Positions 1 through 6,174 of a DNA stretch of 8,935 bases are shown piece by piece. The notes beneath the pieces are model-generated. The model was not told the origin of the DNA and did not search any database. It worked only from the letters and a program-made list of their open reading frames with translations. Within the stretch, counting starts at the first letter, position 1. Each line of letters begins with the position of its first letter. Made by a program: the position numbers and the translations under genes. Source of the stretch: an uncultured Parvularculaceae bacterium (GTDB lineage Bacteria > Pseudomonadota > Alphaproteobacteria > Caulobacterales > Parvularculaceae). The stretch is taken from positions 1 to 8,935 of the forward strand of contig CAMYNO010000150.1 in NCBI GenBank assembly GCA_947259815.1. Reading direction: 5' to 3'.

Positions 1-167
1 AGATCGACTTTGCAAATAAGAAAAGCGCCCCGTTGCTGGATTATATTCCGGCGCGGGGCGTTTTCCCTTTGGCGGCCCCGCTTTTCGGGTGCGCGCCAAA
101 GGGAAAACGCCCCGCGCCGGAATATAATCCAGCAACGGGGCGCTTTTCTTATTTGCAAAGTCGATCT
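1..167. repeat. Perfect 74-bp inverted repeat with 19-nt loop at the window edge
   Basis: Positions 1-74 are the exact reverse complement of 94-167. The pairing stops at 75/93, leaving a 19-nt loop (75-93) in which 77-80 (CCCG) can pair with 86-89 (CGGG). The right arm ends at 167, directly before the stop codon of the M16 peptidase gene (168-170). The left arm begins at base 1, so the repeat could be longer than seen. Each arm contains a terminator-like hairpin, so the structure is an inverted duplication of a terminator. It may be a natural palindromic element, or a fold-back artefact at a contig end, which its position at the very first base makes plausible. No target-site duplication can be judged because the left flank is missing. 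Confidence 0.95.
104..147 (-). terminator. Probable Rho-independent terminator of the M16 peptidase gene
   Basis: Read on the minus strand, about 25 bases after the stop codon, CGCCCCG (142-136) pairs with CGGGGCG (114-108). A second, imperfect stem in the loop (133-128 with 121-116, one mismatch) extends it. TTTT follows (107-104) and AAAA precedes (147-144), so it could work in both directions. An identical inverted copy lies at 21-64 in the other arm of the palindrome. The placement directly behind a gene and the T-tract are the main support. Confidence 0.6.
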
Positions 168-2894
168 CTAGAGATCGGTCATGGACCGGACTTCAACCGG
201 GCCGATGCCGGCGGTTTCAACGTCTTCGCGGACTTTTTCCGCATCGCCGATGATTACCCAGACAAGGCTGTCGGCGGCGAGGACTTCGCGCGCCGCCGCC
301 TCGATATCCGCTGTCGAAAGTTCCCGGTATTTTTCCGGAAGCGTTTCAGGATAGTTGAGCGGCCGCCCGTAGCGGTTCGAGGAAAGCAAGCTGCCAAGAA
401 CGGCGCCGGCGGTTTCATACTGGCCGGGGAGGGATCGCACATTATCGAGAATGACGCGGTTAAGCTCGTCCGCGGTCGCTGGTTTGTCGCCAAGATAGGC
501 GGCGAACTCTTTCTTGATTTCCGCAAGCGACGCGCCGGTCTTGTCGGTCTGCACCGGTGCGTAAACGATGAACGGACGCTGCGCTTCCGCGCCGATCAGG
601 ATGGTGCGCGAGCCGTAGGACCAGCCCTTGTCTTCGCGCAGGTTGAGATTGATGCGCGAAACAAATCCGCCGCCGAGGATCTCGTTCATCGCACTGATGG
701 CGATGTTGTTCTCAGCGCCGGTGGGCGGCGCGGCGTGGCCGGCGAGGATGAACGATTGCGGCGAGCCCGGACGATCGATCAGCACCGTGCGCGGACCGTC
801 GGGAAGCGCAACATCGGCGATGTTTTTCGTCGGCGCATTGCCGGAGGCGCGCCAGTCGCCGAAGGTGCGCTCAAGCAGCGGTTTGATCTCGGCCATGGTC
901 GTATCGCCGACCACAAAGATCGCGCCATTGTCCGGGCGCAGCCATGTGTCCCTGAACCCGATGAGGTCGTCGCGGGTGATATTTTCAACCACCTCCTCAA
1001 CGCCGGAGCCGGTGAGCGGAATGCCATAGGCGTGATCGTCGCCGTAAATCAGCGGCGGCAGCAGCCGGATCGCGATCTGAACCGGATTTGCTTTTTCCTG
1101 TTGAATGCCATTGAGGATCAACGCGCGTTGTCGCTCGATTTCTTCCTCGGCAAAGGTCGGACGGCGCACAACATCGCCTAGGAGCGACATTGACGGGGCA
1201 AGATTTTCTTTCAGCGCCGATAGCTGCACCACCGTCGTATCGAGGTTCGATCCGGCGCCAAGGGTCGCGCCAAGCTTTTCAAGCGCTGCGGCAAGGCCAA
1301 GAGCGTCATAGCGCCCCGCGCCTTCGTCCAGCATGTCCGCCGTGAAATTGGCAAGGCCCAGCTTGCCGCCCGCATCCGCGGCAAAGCCTGCATCGAATTG
1401 CAGGGCGACATTGACCACGGGCACGGTTGAGCGATTGGCGACATAGACTTTCATGCCGTTGCTCAGGGTGGACTGTTCAATCTCCGGAAAAGCGAGCGTG
1501 GTTTCCGCATTGACGGCCGGCAGTCCGCCGGAGCGGTCGGCGCCGGAGGCCGCCGCAGAATATTCAGTAAACGGAAGAACATCGAGTTGGTGCCAGCCGT
1601 CGCCGAGCCATGCTTTCGCGGCGGCAAGAACGCCCTTCGGTGTGGCGGCGTCCAGCTCGTCCAGTTCCGTGGCGAAATAGCCCGGATCGCCGAGCAATAA
1701 TTCGCCGCGCGCAAGGTTGACCGCCTTGCCGCCAAAGCCGCCGACTTCTTCAAGGCCGCGAATGATGTCCGCTTTCGTCTTGGTGGAAACCAGCGCGACT
1801 TCGTCACGGCTTGGCCCGCGCGCGAGGAACTGGTCGATGACCCTTTCCATTTCCGCCTCGACGGCGGCGACGTCTTCGCCTTCCTTTACCGAAACGGAAA
1901 CGCCGAAGATCGACGCCATCTGGAGTTCGTAATTAAAGACGCTGACATCGGTTGCGATCTGCTTGTCATAGACAAGATCTTTATAAAGCCGGGAGTTCTT
2001 GCCGTCGCCGAGAACGCTGGCGGCGATGAAAAGATCCGTCGCGGTGGGGTCGGCGTCGGGCGGTGAGACCCAGACCCGGTAAATACGCGCCTGGGGCACT
2101 CGATCGTACATGGTTGCGCGGGTATTGGCTTCGCGCTTTGGCACCCATGCGTCCCATTTGGTGAGCGGCGGGCCGGCTTCGATATCGCCGAAATAGTTTT
2201 CGACCAGCGGACGCGCCTCTTCGGCGTTGATGTCGCCGGCGAGAACGAGGATCGCGTTGGAAGGGCCGTAATAGGTCTCGAACCATTCCTTGACGTCTTC
2301 GAGAGAGGCGGCGTTCAGATCGTCCATCGAGCCGATGGTCGAGTGATGATAGGGATGGTCGAAAGGGAACAGCGACGACTGAATATTGGTGAAGATGCGC
2401 CGGCCATAGGGCTGGTTTTCGCCCTGCCGTTTTTCGTTCTGCACAACGCCGCGTTGTTCGTCGAGTTTCTCCTGCGTGACCGCGCCGACGAAGTGACCCA
2501 TGCGGTCTGATTCCATCCACAAGATGCGGTCGAGCGCTGGCGTCGGCACGGTCTGGAAATAATTCGTACGGTCTGTGTTGGTCGTGCCGTTAAGGCCCGT
2601 GGCGCCGACTTCCTGCAGCGGTTTGAACCATTCGTCGTCGTAGTTTTCCGAACCGTTGAACATCAAATGTTCGAACAGATGGGCAAAGCCCGATTTCCCC
2701 TTCGGCTCATCCTTGGAGCCAACCTTGTACCAGACCGAAACGGCGACGACGGGCGCCTTGCGGTCCTCATGGACAACAACCGTGAGGCCGTTATCGAGTT
2801 CGAATTTCTCATAGGGAATTTCGATATCGGCGGCGGTCGCGGGCGCCAGAAGCGCGAGCGCGCCGGCCCCGAAAATGGCGGGGAGAAATTTCAT
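168..2894 (-). CDS. Exported M16 family zinc metallopeptidase (fused two-half, pitrilysin/insulinase type)
   Basis: This 908-residue protein has a signal peptide at about residues 1-22 (hydrophobic run ending APATAA), so it should act in the periplasm or envelope. The first half holds the M16 inverted zinc motif HLFEH at residues 72-76 (ligands H72 and H76, catalytic E75). The third ligand is probably E154 in a VVQNEKR segment, 77 residues later. The second half starts near residue 475 (LSNGMKVYV) and repeats the fold, but it lacks HxxEH, having LGLANFTADML at the equivalent place. It keeps the NLREDKGWSYG motif near residues 752-762, which in this family helps bind substrate. Family knowledge: an active and an inactive half form a clam-shell that degrades peptides; many Alphaproteobacteria instead encode the halves as two genes. 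The ATG at 2894 follows GGAG with an 8-nt gap. It is the last gene of the minus-strand block, 186 bp beyond regA, and has its own candidate promoter. The substrate is unknown. Confidence 0.93.
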   Translation of the reverse strand: MKFLPAIFGAGALALLAPATAADIEIPYEKFELDNGLTVVVHEDRKAPVVAVSVWYKVGSKDEPKGKSGFAHLFEHLMFNGSENYDDEWFKPLQEVGATGLNGTTNTDRTNYFQTVPTPALDRILWMESDRMGHFVGAVTQEKLDEQRGVVQNEKRQGENQPYGRRIFTNIQSSLFPFDHPYHHSTIGSMDDLNAASLEDVKEWFETYYGPSNAILVLAGDINAEEARPLVENYFGDIEAGPPLTKWDAWVPKREANTRATMYDRVPQARIYRVWVSPPDADPTATDLFIAASVLGDGKNSRLYKDLVYDKQIATDVSVFNYELQMASIFGVSVSVKEGEDVAAVEAEMERVIDQFLARGPSRDEVALVSTKTKADIIRGLEEVGGFGGKAVNLARGELLLGDPGYFATELDELDAATPKGVLAAAKAWLGDGWHQLDVLPFTEYSAAASGADRSGGLPAVNAETTLAFPEIEQSTLSNGMKVYVANRSTVPVVNVALQFDAGFAADAGGKLGLANFTADMLDEGAGRYDALGLAAALEKLGATLGAGSNLDTTVVQLSALKENLAPSMSLLGDVVRRPTFAEEEIERQRALILNGIQQEKANPVQIAIRLLPPLIYGDDHAYGIPLTGSGVEEVVENITRDDLIGFRDTWLRPDNGAIFVVGDTTMAEIKPLLERTFGDWRASGNAPTKNIADVALPDGPRTVLIDRPGSPQSFILAGHAAPPTGAENNIAISAMNEILGGGFVSRINLNLREDKGWSYGSRTILIGAEAQRPFIVYAPVQTDKTGASLAEIKKEFAAYLGDKPATADELNRVILDNVRSLPGQYETAGAVLGSLLSSNRYGRPLNYPETLPEKYRELSTADIEAAAREVLAADSLVWVIIGDAEKVREDVETAGIGPVEVRSMTDL

Positions 2895-2902
2895 GATTCA
2901 AG

Positions 2903-2906
2903 CTCC
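2903..2906 (-). promoter_or_regulatory. Ribosome binding site of the M16 peptidase gene
   Basis: GGAG on the minus strand lies 8 nt before the ATG at 2894. It supports this start, which is also the one that gives a complete signal peptide. Confidence 0.6.
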
Positions 2907-2932
2907 AAGCTGTTGCCCCAGAATTAACGCAA

Positions 2933-2962
2933 AAGCATCAATCTCGCCAGCCTGCGGGTCAA
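2933..2962 (-). promoter_or_regulatory. Candidate sigma70-type promoter for the M16 peptidase gene
   Basis: On the minus strand TTGACC (2962-2957) is a near-consensus -35. After 18 nt comes ATGCTT (2938-2933), a weak -10. It lies about 40 bp upstream of the ATG, in the 186-bp spacer after regA. No T-tailed terminator was found after regA, so read-through from regBA is also possible. Confidence 0.35.
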
Positions 2963-3080
2963 GCACATGCGTTGCGCTTTGCCGTTAGATGGCAACGGTT
3001 CGCCGATATGCGCAGGATTCTGCTAGCGAGGGTTTCAGGTTCGCTACGCAACAGAAATCGACGCTATAAGAGTGAAGCGC

Positions 3081-3650
3081 CTATCGCGGCGCGCGCTTGG
3101 CGAGAATGCGTTGCAGGGTCCGGCGGTGCATGCCGAGGCGTCGCGCGGTTTCCGAAACATTGTGATCGCAAAGTTCGTATACGCGCTGAATATGTTCCCA
3201 GCGGATGCGGTCGGCGGACATCGGATTTTCAGGCGGGTCCGGGCGCTCGCCGGGTCTGGCCAGCAACGCCTTTTGAACGTCGTCGGCGTCGGCGGGCTTT
3301 GGCAGATAGTCGATAGCGCCGGCTTTTACAGCGGCGACAGCGGTGGCGATATTGCCGTAACCGGTCAGCATGACGACGCGGCAATCCTCGCGCTTGTCGT
3401 GAATGCGATTGACGACCTCCAGGCCGTCGCCGTCCTCAAGGCGCAGATCGACAACTGCATAGGCGGGCGCAATTTCCTTCAGCACGCCGCCGGCGTCGGC
3501 GACCCCGGCCGCCAGGATCGGCTGGAAGCCTCTTTTTTCCATGGCGCGTCCGAGCCGTGTCCGGAAGGGTTCGTCGTCATCGACGATCAACAGGGTTGCG
3601 TCTTGTGGCAGGGTCGCGTCTTCGTCCCGCGCTTCGTCTAAAGTGGTCAT
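3081..3650 (-). CDS. regA: Redox response regulator RegA/ActR/PrrA
   Basis: This 189-residue protein has the normal length of the RegA family. The receiver domain (about 18-125) carries the acidic pocket DDD at 24-26, the phosphoacceptor D68 in VVDLRLEDG, T96 in LTGYG and K118 in LPKP. A short proline-rich linker (RPGERPDPPENP, about 132-143) leads to a Fis-type helix-turn-helix (about 148-188) with the segment NVSETARRLGMHRRTLQR, the near-invariant signature of this family. Family knowledge: phosphorylated by RegB, it controls respiration, carbon and nitrogen fixation, photosynthesis and hydrogen use in response to redox state. The gene lies 59 bp after regB on the same strand, so they probably form an operon. 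The spacer is AT-rich and may hold an extra promoter. The Shine-Dalgarno sequence before the ATG is weak (GAAAAGAA region). The stop is TAG. Confidence 0.96.
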   Translation of the reverse strand: MTTLDEARDEDATLPQDATLLIVDDDEPFRTRLGRAMEKRGFQPILAAGVADAGGVLKEIAPAYAVVDLRLEDGDGLEVVNRIHDKREDCRVVMLTGYGNIATAVAAVKAGAIDYLPKPADADDVQKALLARPGERPDPPENPMSADRIRWEHIQRVYELCDHNVSETARRLGMHRRTLQRILAKRAPR

Positions 3651-3672
3651 ATCGATCTATTCTTTTCGTTTA

Positions 3673-3678
3673 TTTATA
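3673..3678 (-). promoter_or_regulatory. Possible -10 element in the regB-regA spacer
   Basis: On the minus strand TATAAA followed by TAAAC stands in the AT-rich 59-bp gap between regB and regA, 22 nt before the regA ATG. No convincing -35 lies at the right distance, so this is only a hint that regA can be transcribed separately. Confidence 0.2.
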
Positions 3679-3709
3679 GCGTCTTAAATGCGCCGACAGC
3701 CGAGTAATT

Positions 3710-5083
3710 TCAAGCGTTTGCCGTGGGCTGTGTCGTGTCTTGGGCGAGGGATTCCGCGGTAATGGCGGAAAGCGGCCAACTGATTGCGACGCGGGCGCCC
3801 CGGCGGTCGCGATTTCCCCAGGAAATAGCGGCGGCAGTGCGTTCCAGCAGTGATTTTGCGATGAAAAAGCCAAGCCCCATCCCCCCGGTGCGGGCGCTGG
3901 TCGGGCGTTGGCCATCCGTCTTGCGCGGGCCGAAACGGCTGGAAACATAGGGCTCGCCAAGGCGGCTGAGCACCTCTGTGGAAAATCCGGGGCCGTCATC
4001 CTCAATCACGATGTCGAGCTTGTCCTTCGTCCAGGTCGCGGCGATGCGCACATCGCTGCTGGCGAAGCCGACGGCGTTTTCAATGAAATTACGCAGGCCA
4101 TAGACGATTTCCGGCTGGCGGCGAAGCATGGGCTCTGGCGCGCCGTCGCCGCTCTCGGACTCGATGCGGATGTCCGGGCCGTCCGGCTTTTCCAGAAACG
4201 GCGCGGCGGACTCTTTTAAAAGCCCGCCCACATCGACACGGTCGTGGATCGCATCGCCAGCCTCGCCATGTTGGGAAAGCCGTCCAAGGATCTCACGGCA
4301 GCGTTTGACCTGCTCGACAAGAAGCGCCGCATCCTCGCCAAGCAATTCATCGTTTTCCAACTCGCGCTGCATCTCCCGCGCGGTGAGCTGGATGGTGGCG
4401 AGGGGGGTGCCGAGTTCGTGGGCGGCGGCGGCGGCGAGCCCGCCCAGCGCGGAAAGACGTTGCTCTCTTTCAAGCACCAACTGCGTCGCTGTGAGGGCGG
4501 AGCGCATCTGTACCGACTCAGCGGCGATGCGATGAGCGTAAGCGGCGAAAAAAATCACCGAAAAAGAAAGCGCCGCCCAGACGCCGAATTTGTATATCGG
4601 CGCGAGGTCTAGTTCGTCGCCGGGACGCCATGGCAAAGGCATGTGATATAGGGCGAGAATGCCGACGCCGGCAAGGGCCAGGCACGCAATCAGGATGGTG
4701 TAACGCAACGCCAGAAAGCTCGCGGCAATCATGACCGGCGCAATAATCAGTGCGGAAAACGGATTGAGCAACCCGCCGGTGAAGGCGAGCAGCGCACATA
4801 ATTGCAGGATATCATAAGCGATATATGCGGCCGCTTCGCGATCGGTGAGAAACCGCTGCGGCGAAAAGCGGAGCGCAGTGAACAGATTGAGCCACGCACT
4901 TGCGGCAATCGCCATGATGCAAAGGCCGAGGGGGATCGGAAATCCGATGACGAAATGCACCATCAATATCGCAACCGATTGCCCGCCGACGGCGAGCCAG
5001 CGCAAAGTCGTCAACGTTCTGAGGCGCACCGGGCCCTGAAGCGCACTCATCGCGCTGGAACGGTCAATTAGCGTATTGGGCAT
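3710..5083 (-). CDS. regB: Redox sensor histidine kinase RegB/ActS/PrrB
   Basis: This is a membrane histidine kinase. Residue numbers count from a GTG at 5131 that opens the longest reading frame (473 aa). I chose the ATG at 5083 (residue 17; 457 aa, close to RegB length) because the GTG directly follows an in-frame TAG; the ATG at 5050 (residue 28) is also possible. None has a good Shine-Dalgarno sequence. About six membrane segments span residues 44-201. They include GGLLNPF at 119-125, the GGxxNPF quinone-sensing motif typical of RegB. The H-box has phosphoacceptor H238 (AAHELGTP), and C278 in KRCREIL matches the redox-active cysteine of RegB. The ATPase domain shows N352 (N-box), EDDGPGF (377-383) and GGMGLGF (416-422). 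No key residue is missing. It heads the regB-regA pair and is divergent from senC. The stop is TGA. Confidence 0.95.
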   Translation of the reverse strand: MPNTLIDRSSAMSALQGPVRLRTLTTLRWLAVGGQSVAILMVHFVIGFPIPLGLCIMAIAASAWLNLFTALRFSPQRFLTDREAAAYIAYDILQLCALLAFTGGLLNPFSALIIAPVMIAASFLALRYTILIACLALAGVGILALYHMPLPWRPGDELDLAPIYKFGVWAALSFSVIFFAAYAHRIAAESVQMRSALTATQLVLEREQRLSALGGLAAAAAHELGTPLATIQLTAREMQRELENDELLGEDAALLVEQVKRCREILGRLSQHGEAGDAIHDRVDVGGLLKESAAPFLEKPDGPDIRIESESGDGAPEPMLRRQPEIVYGLRNFIENAVGFASSDVRIAATWTKDKLDIVIEDDGPGFSTEVLSRLGEPYVSSRFGPRKTDGQRPTSARTGGMGLGFFIAKSLLERTAAAISWGNRDRRGARVAISWPLSAITAESLAQDTTQPTANA

Positions 5084-5107
5084 ACGGATTGTTCTAAGCA
5101 GGTTTTC

Positions 5108-5125
5108 CGGGATTGCGAAATCCCG
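5108..5125. repeat. 7-bp inverted repeat with GCGA loop between regB and senC
   Basis: CGGGATT (5108-5114) and AATCCCG (5119-5125) are perfect inverted repeats around GCGA, a GNRA-type tetraloop if transcribed on the plus strand. The site lies 24 bp upstream of the preferred regB ATG (5083). It would be inside the coding region if the GTG at 5131 were used. It could be an operator or a leader hairpin. Confidence 0.5.
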
Positions 5126-5149
5126 TCTCACCTAGCCGGGCAGTTTCCA

Positions 5150-5168
5150 GGCAATGCGACATTGCCGC
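5150..5168. promoter_or_regulatory. Candidate RegA/PrrA binding box in the divergent senC-regB spacer
   Basis: TGCGACATTGCCGC (5155-5168) fits the RegA/PrrA pattern as I remember it: YGCGRC, a short variable gap, then GNCGC, here with a 3-nt gap. It overlaps a perfect 6-bp inverted repeat, GGCAAT (5150-5155) and ATTGCC (5161-5166). It lies 40 bp before the senC ATG and about 70 bp before the regB ATG. Binding here could explain autoregulation of regB and joint control of senC. The match is by eye against a loose consensus. Confidence 0.4.
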
Positions 5169-5207
5169 CGCTGTCATCGGCTGGGCCCGTGGGGTAAAAA
5201 GCGGCTC

Positions 5208-5801
5208 ATGATGCGCAATTTCCTCGCCGCCCTTTTTTGTATTCTGGTTGTTGGCTGCTCCAATGACGAGCCCGCCGGCATTGTGCCTGTCGATGGCGTC
5301 ATACGCCTTTCCGACCAGTTCACCGGGGAGTTTGATCTCATTGACAAAACCGGCGCGCGCCGGACCGATGCGGATTTTGAGGGCAAGGTGATGCTGGTCT
5401 ATTTCGGCTTCACCCATTGCCCCGACGTTTGCCCGACCGATGTTGGCGTCATGAGCGCTACGCTTAACGAGCTGGGTGAAGACGTAGAAGCGGTCGCGCC
5501 GATATTCATTTCTGTGGACCCTGAACGCGATACCCCCGAAGTGTTGACCGATTACTTTGCCTTCGATGAGCGCATCATTGCGCTGACGGGATCGGTTGAG
5601 GCCGCGACGGCGGCTCGAACGGCGTTCAAGCAATATGCGAAGAAAACGCCTCTTCCCGACAGCGCCCTTAAATATACGGTCGATCACGGGCGTTTCTTCT
5701 ATATTGCCGACCGGACCGGCCAGCCGACCCATGCGATTACCGGCGGGGCGTCGCCACAGGATCTGGCGGCGCTGTTGCGCCGGGCGATTAACGATCGCTG
5801 A
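5208..5801 (+). CDS. senC: SCO1/SenC/PrrC-family copper chaperone, lipoprotein
   Basis: From the ATG at 5208 the product is 197 residues; the ATG at 5211 is equally possible. An upstream in-frame ATG at 5154 would put 18 charged residues before the signal sequence and is unlikely. Residues 1-17 form a lipoprotein signal with lipobox VVGC (lipidated C17). A thioredoxin-like domain follows, with the copper-binding motif CPDVC (C71 and C75) and the distal ligand H160 in YTVDHG, all three SCO ligands being present. Family knowledge: SCO proteins insert copper into, or reduce, the CuA centre of cytochrome c oxidase, and in phototrophs SenC/PrrC links to the Reg system. Here it is divergent from regB, as in Rhodobacter, and probably shares the regulatory spacer. 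The Shine-Dalgarno sequence is weak. No clear terminator follows the TGA stop. Confidence 0.95.
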   Translation: MMRNFLAALFCILVVGCSNDEPAGIVPVDGVIRLSDQFTGEFDLIDKTGARRTDADFEGKVMLVYFGFTHCPDVCPTDVGVMSATLNELGEDVEAVAPIFISVDPERDTPEVLTDYFAFDERIIALTGSVEAATAARTAFKQYAKKTPLPDSALKYTVDHGRFFYIADRTGQPTHAITGGASPQDLAALLRRAINDR

Positions 5802-5916
5802 GCGATTGTCGGTCAACGCCCTGTGGAAAACTGGTAAAATCTGTCATATTTCTGTCGAAAAGCGGCGCAAAGCGAAAAATGCACTGTAAAACCGATGGAA
5901 TCTTAGTGAGTCGGCC

Positions 5917-5922
5917 TATATT
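5917..5922 (+). promoter_or_regulatory. Candidate -10 element of phaZ
   Basis: TATATT (one mismatch from TATAAT) lies about 50 bp upstream of the phaZ ATG. The matching -35 position (GATGGA, 5894-5899) is poor. It directly abuts the palindrome at 5921-5935, so a repressor bound there would block initiation. Confidence 0.3.
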
Positions 5923-5935
5923 GTGCGCTGCAAAA
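5921..5935. promoter_or_regulatory. Candidate PhaR-type operator upstream of phaZ
   Basis: TTGTGCGCTGCAAAA has the symmetric form TTnTGC-nnn-GCAnAA. This resembles the TGC-N3-GCA core reported for PhaR, the PHA-responsive repressor of proteobacteria. It lies 35 bp before the phaZ ATG and overlaps the candidate -10. The link to PhaR is inferred from motif shape and from the neighbouring PHA gene; no phaR is visible in the window. Confidence 0.35.
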
Positions 5936-5953
5936 TGATTTCAGTACGAGTTT

Positions 5954-5961
5954 AAAGGCGG
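5954..5961 (+). promoter_or_regulatory. Ribosome binding site of the full-length phaZ start
   Basis: AAAGGCGG lies 9 nt before the ATG at 5971. It supports 5971 as the original start of phaZ, whereas the GTG at 6175 behind the amber codon has no comparable site. Confidence 0.5.
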
Positions 5962-5970
5962 CGTTTTAAT

Positions 5971-6168
5971 ATGTTGTATTCGGCTTACGAACTCGCTTTT
6001 GCGGCAGCGGCGCCGGCGCGCTTTGCGGCGCGCATGGGCGCTCAATTCTGGCGCTCGCCGCTCAACCCGGCGGCCGAGACATGGGCGGCGCGTTCGACGG
6101 CCGCTGCGTTCGACCTTTTTGAGCATGCGACACGCCGCTACCCGAAACCGGAATGGGGCATTGCATAG
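5971..6168 (+). pseudogene. phaZ: N-terminal part of intracellular PHA depolymerase PhaZ, cut by an in-frame TAG
   Basis: This 65-residue frame starts MLYSAYELAF and ends PEWGIA before TAG at 6166-6168. Its content (MLY.xYE start, SPLNPAAETW, FEHATRRYPKPEWG) is the conserved N-terminal helical region of intracellular PHB depolymerases, not an independent small protein. The same reading frame continues after the TAG as Thr-Gln-Val-Asn-Gly and runs 432 codons in total to the TAG at 7267-7269, which is normal PhaZ length. Only one base need differ to restore the gene, for example AAG or CAG to TAG. It has its own ribosome binding site and a candidate promoter and operator. Alternatives are a sequencing or assembly error, or a recent natural nonsense mutation. 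Recoding of TAG is unlikely because TAG ends several other genes here. Confidence 0.8.
6166..6168 (+). other. In-frame amber codon inside phaZ
   Basis: TAG sits at codon 66 of the 432-codon phaZ frame (5971-7269), between GIA and TQVNG. Both sides keep frame and family similarity. TAG is also the real stop of the M16 gene, regA, phaZ and mobA, so it is read as stop in this organism. Confidence 0.85.
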
Positions 6169-6174
6169 ACGCAA

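Noticed and set aside
33..1181. Long plus-strand open frame (382 codons) starting inside the palindrome and running opposite the M16 gene
   Set aside because: It has no recognisable motifs and is antisense to a gene with clear M16 motifs. Its composition is that of a mirrored GC-rich coding strand.
3000..3035. Possible terminator after regA (TAGCGA/TCGCTA and CCGTT/AACGG stems)
   Set aside because: Read on the minus strand the stems are short and no T-run follows, so a Rho-independent terminator is not supported.
3072..3641. Plus-strand open frame of 189 codons opposite regA
   Set aside because: It covers almost the same span as regA on the other strand. Only the minus-strand product has receiver and helix-turn-helix motifs, so this is a shadow.
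3060..3683. 9-bp inverted repeats (GACGCTATA at 3060-3068, TATAGCGTC at 3675-3683) flanking regA, as ends of a mobile unit
   Set aside because: Nine matching bases between two AT-biased spacers can occur by chance. There is no transposase or target duplication, and regA is in its normal place beside regB.
5094..5816. Minus-strand open frame of 240 codons opposite senC
   Set aside because: It overlaps the whole of senC and the regB upstream region and has no recognisable domain, while senC has intact copper ligands and a lipobox.
6166..6168. TAG in phaZ as pyrrolysine or another recoded amber codon
   Set aside because: TAG terminates the M16 gene, regA, phaZ itself and mobA in this window. 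There is no sign of a recoding element, and the site is in a non-catalytic region.
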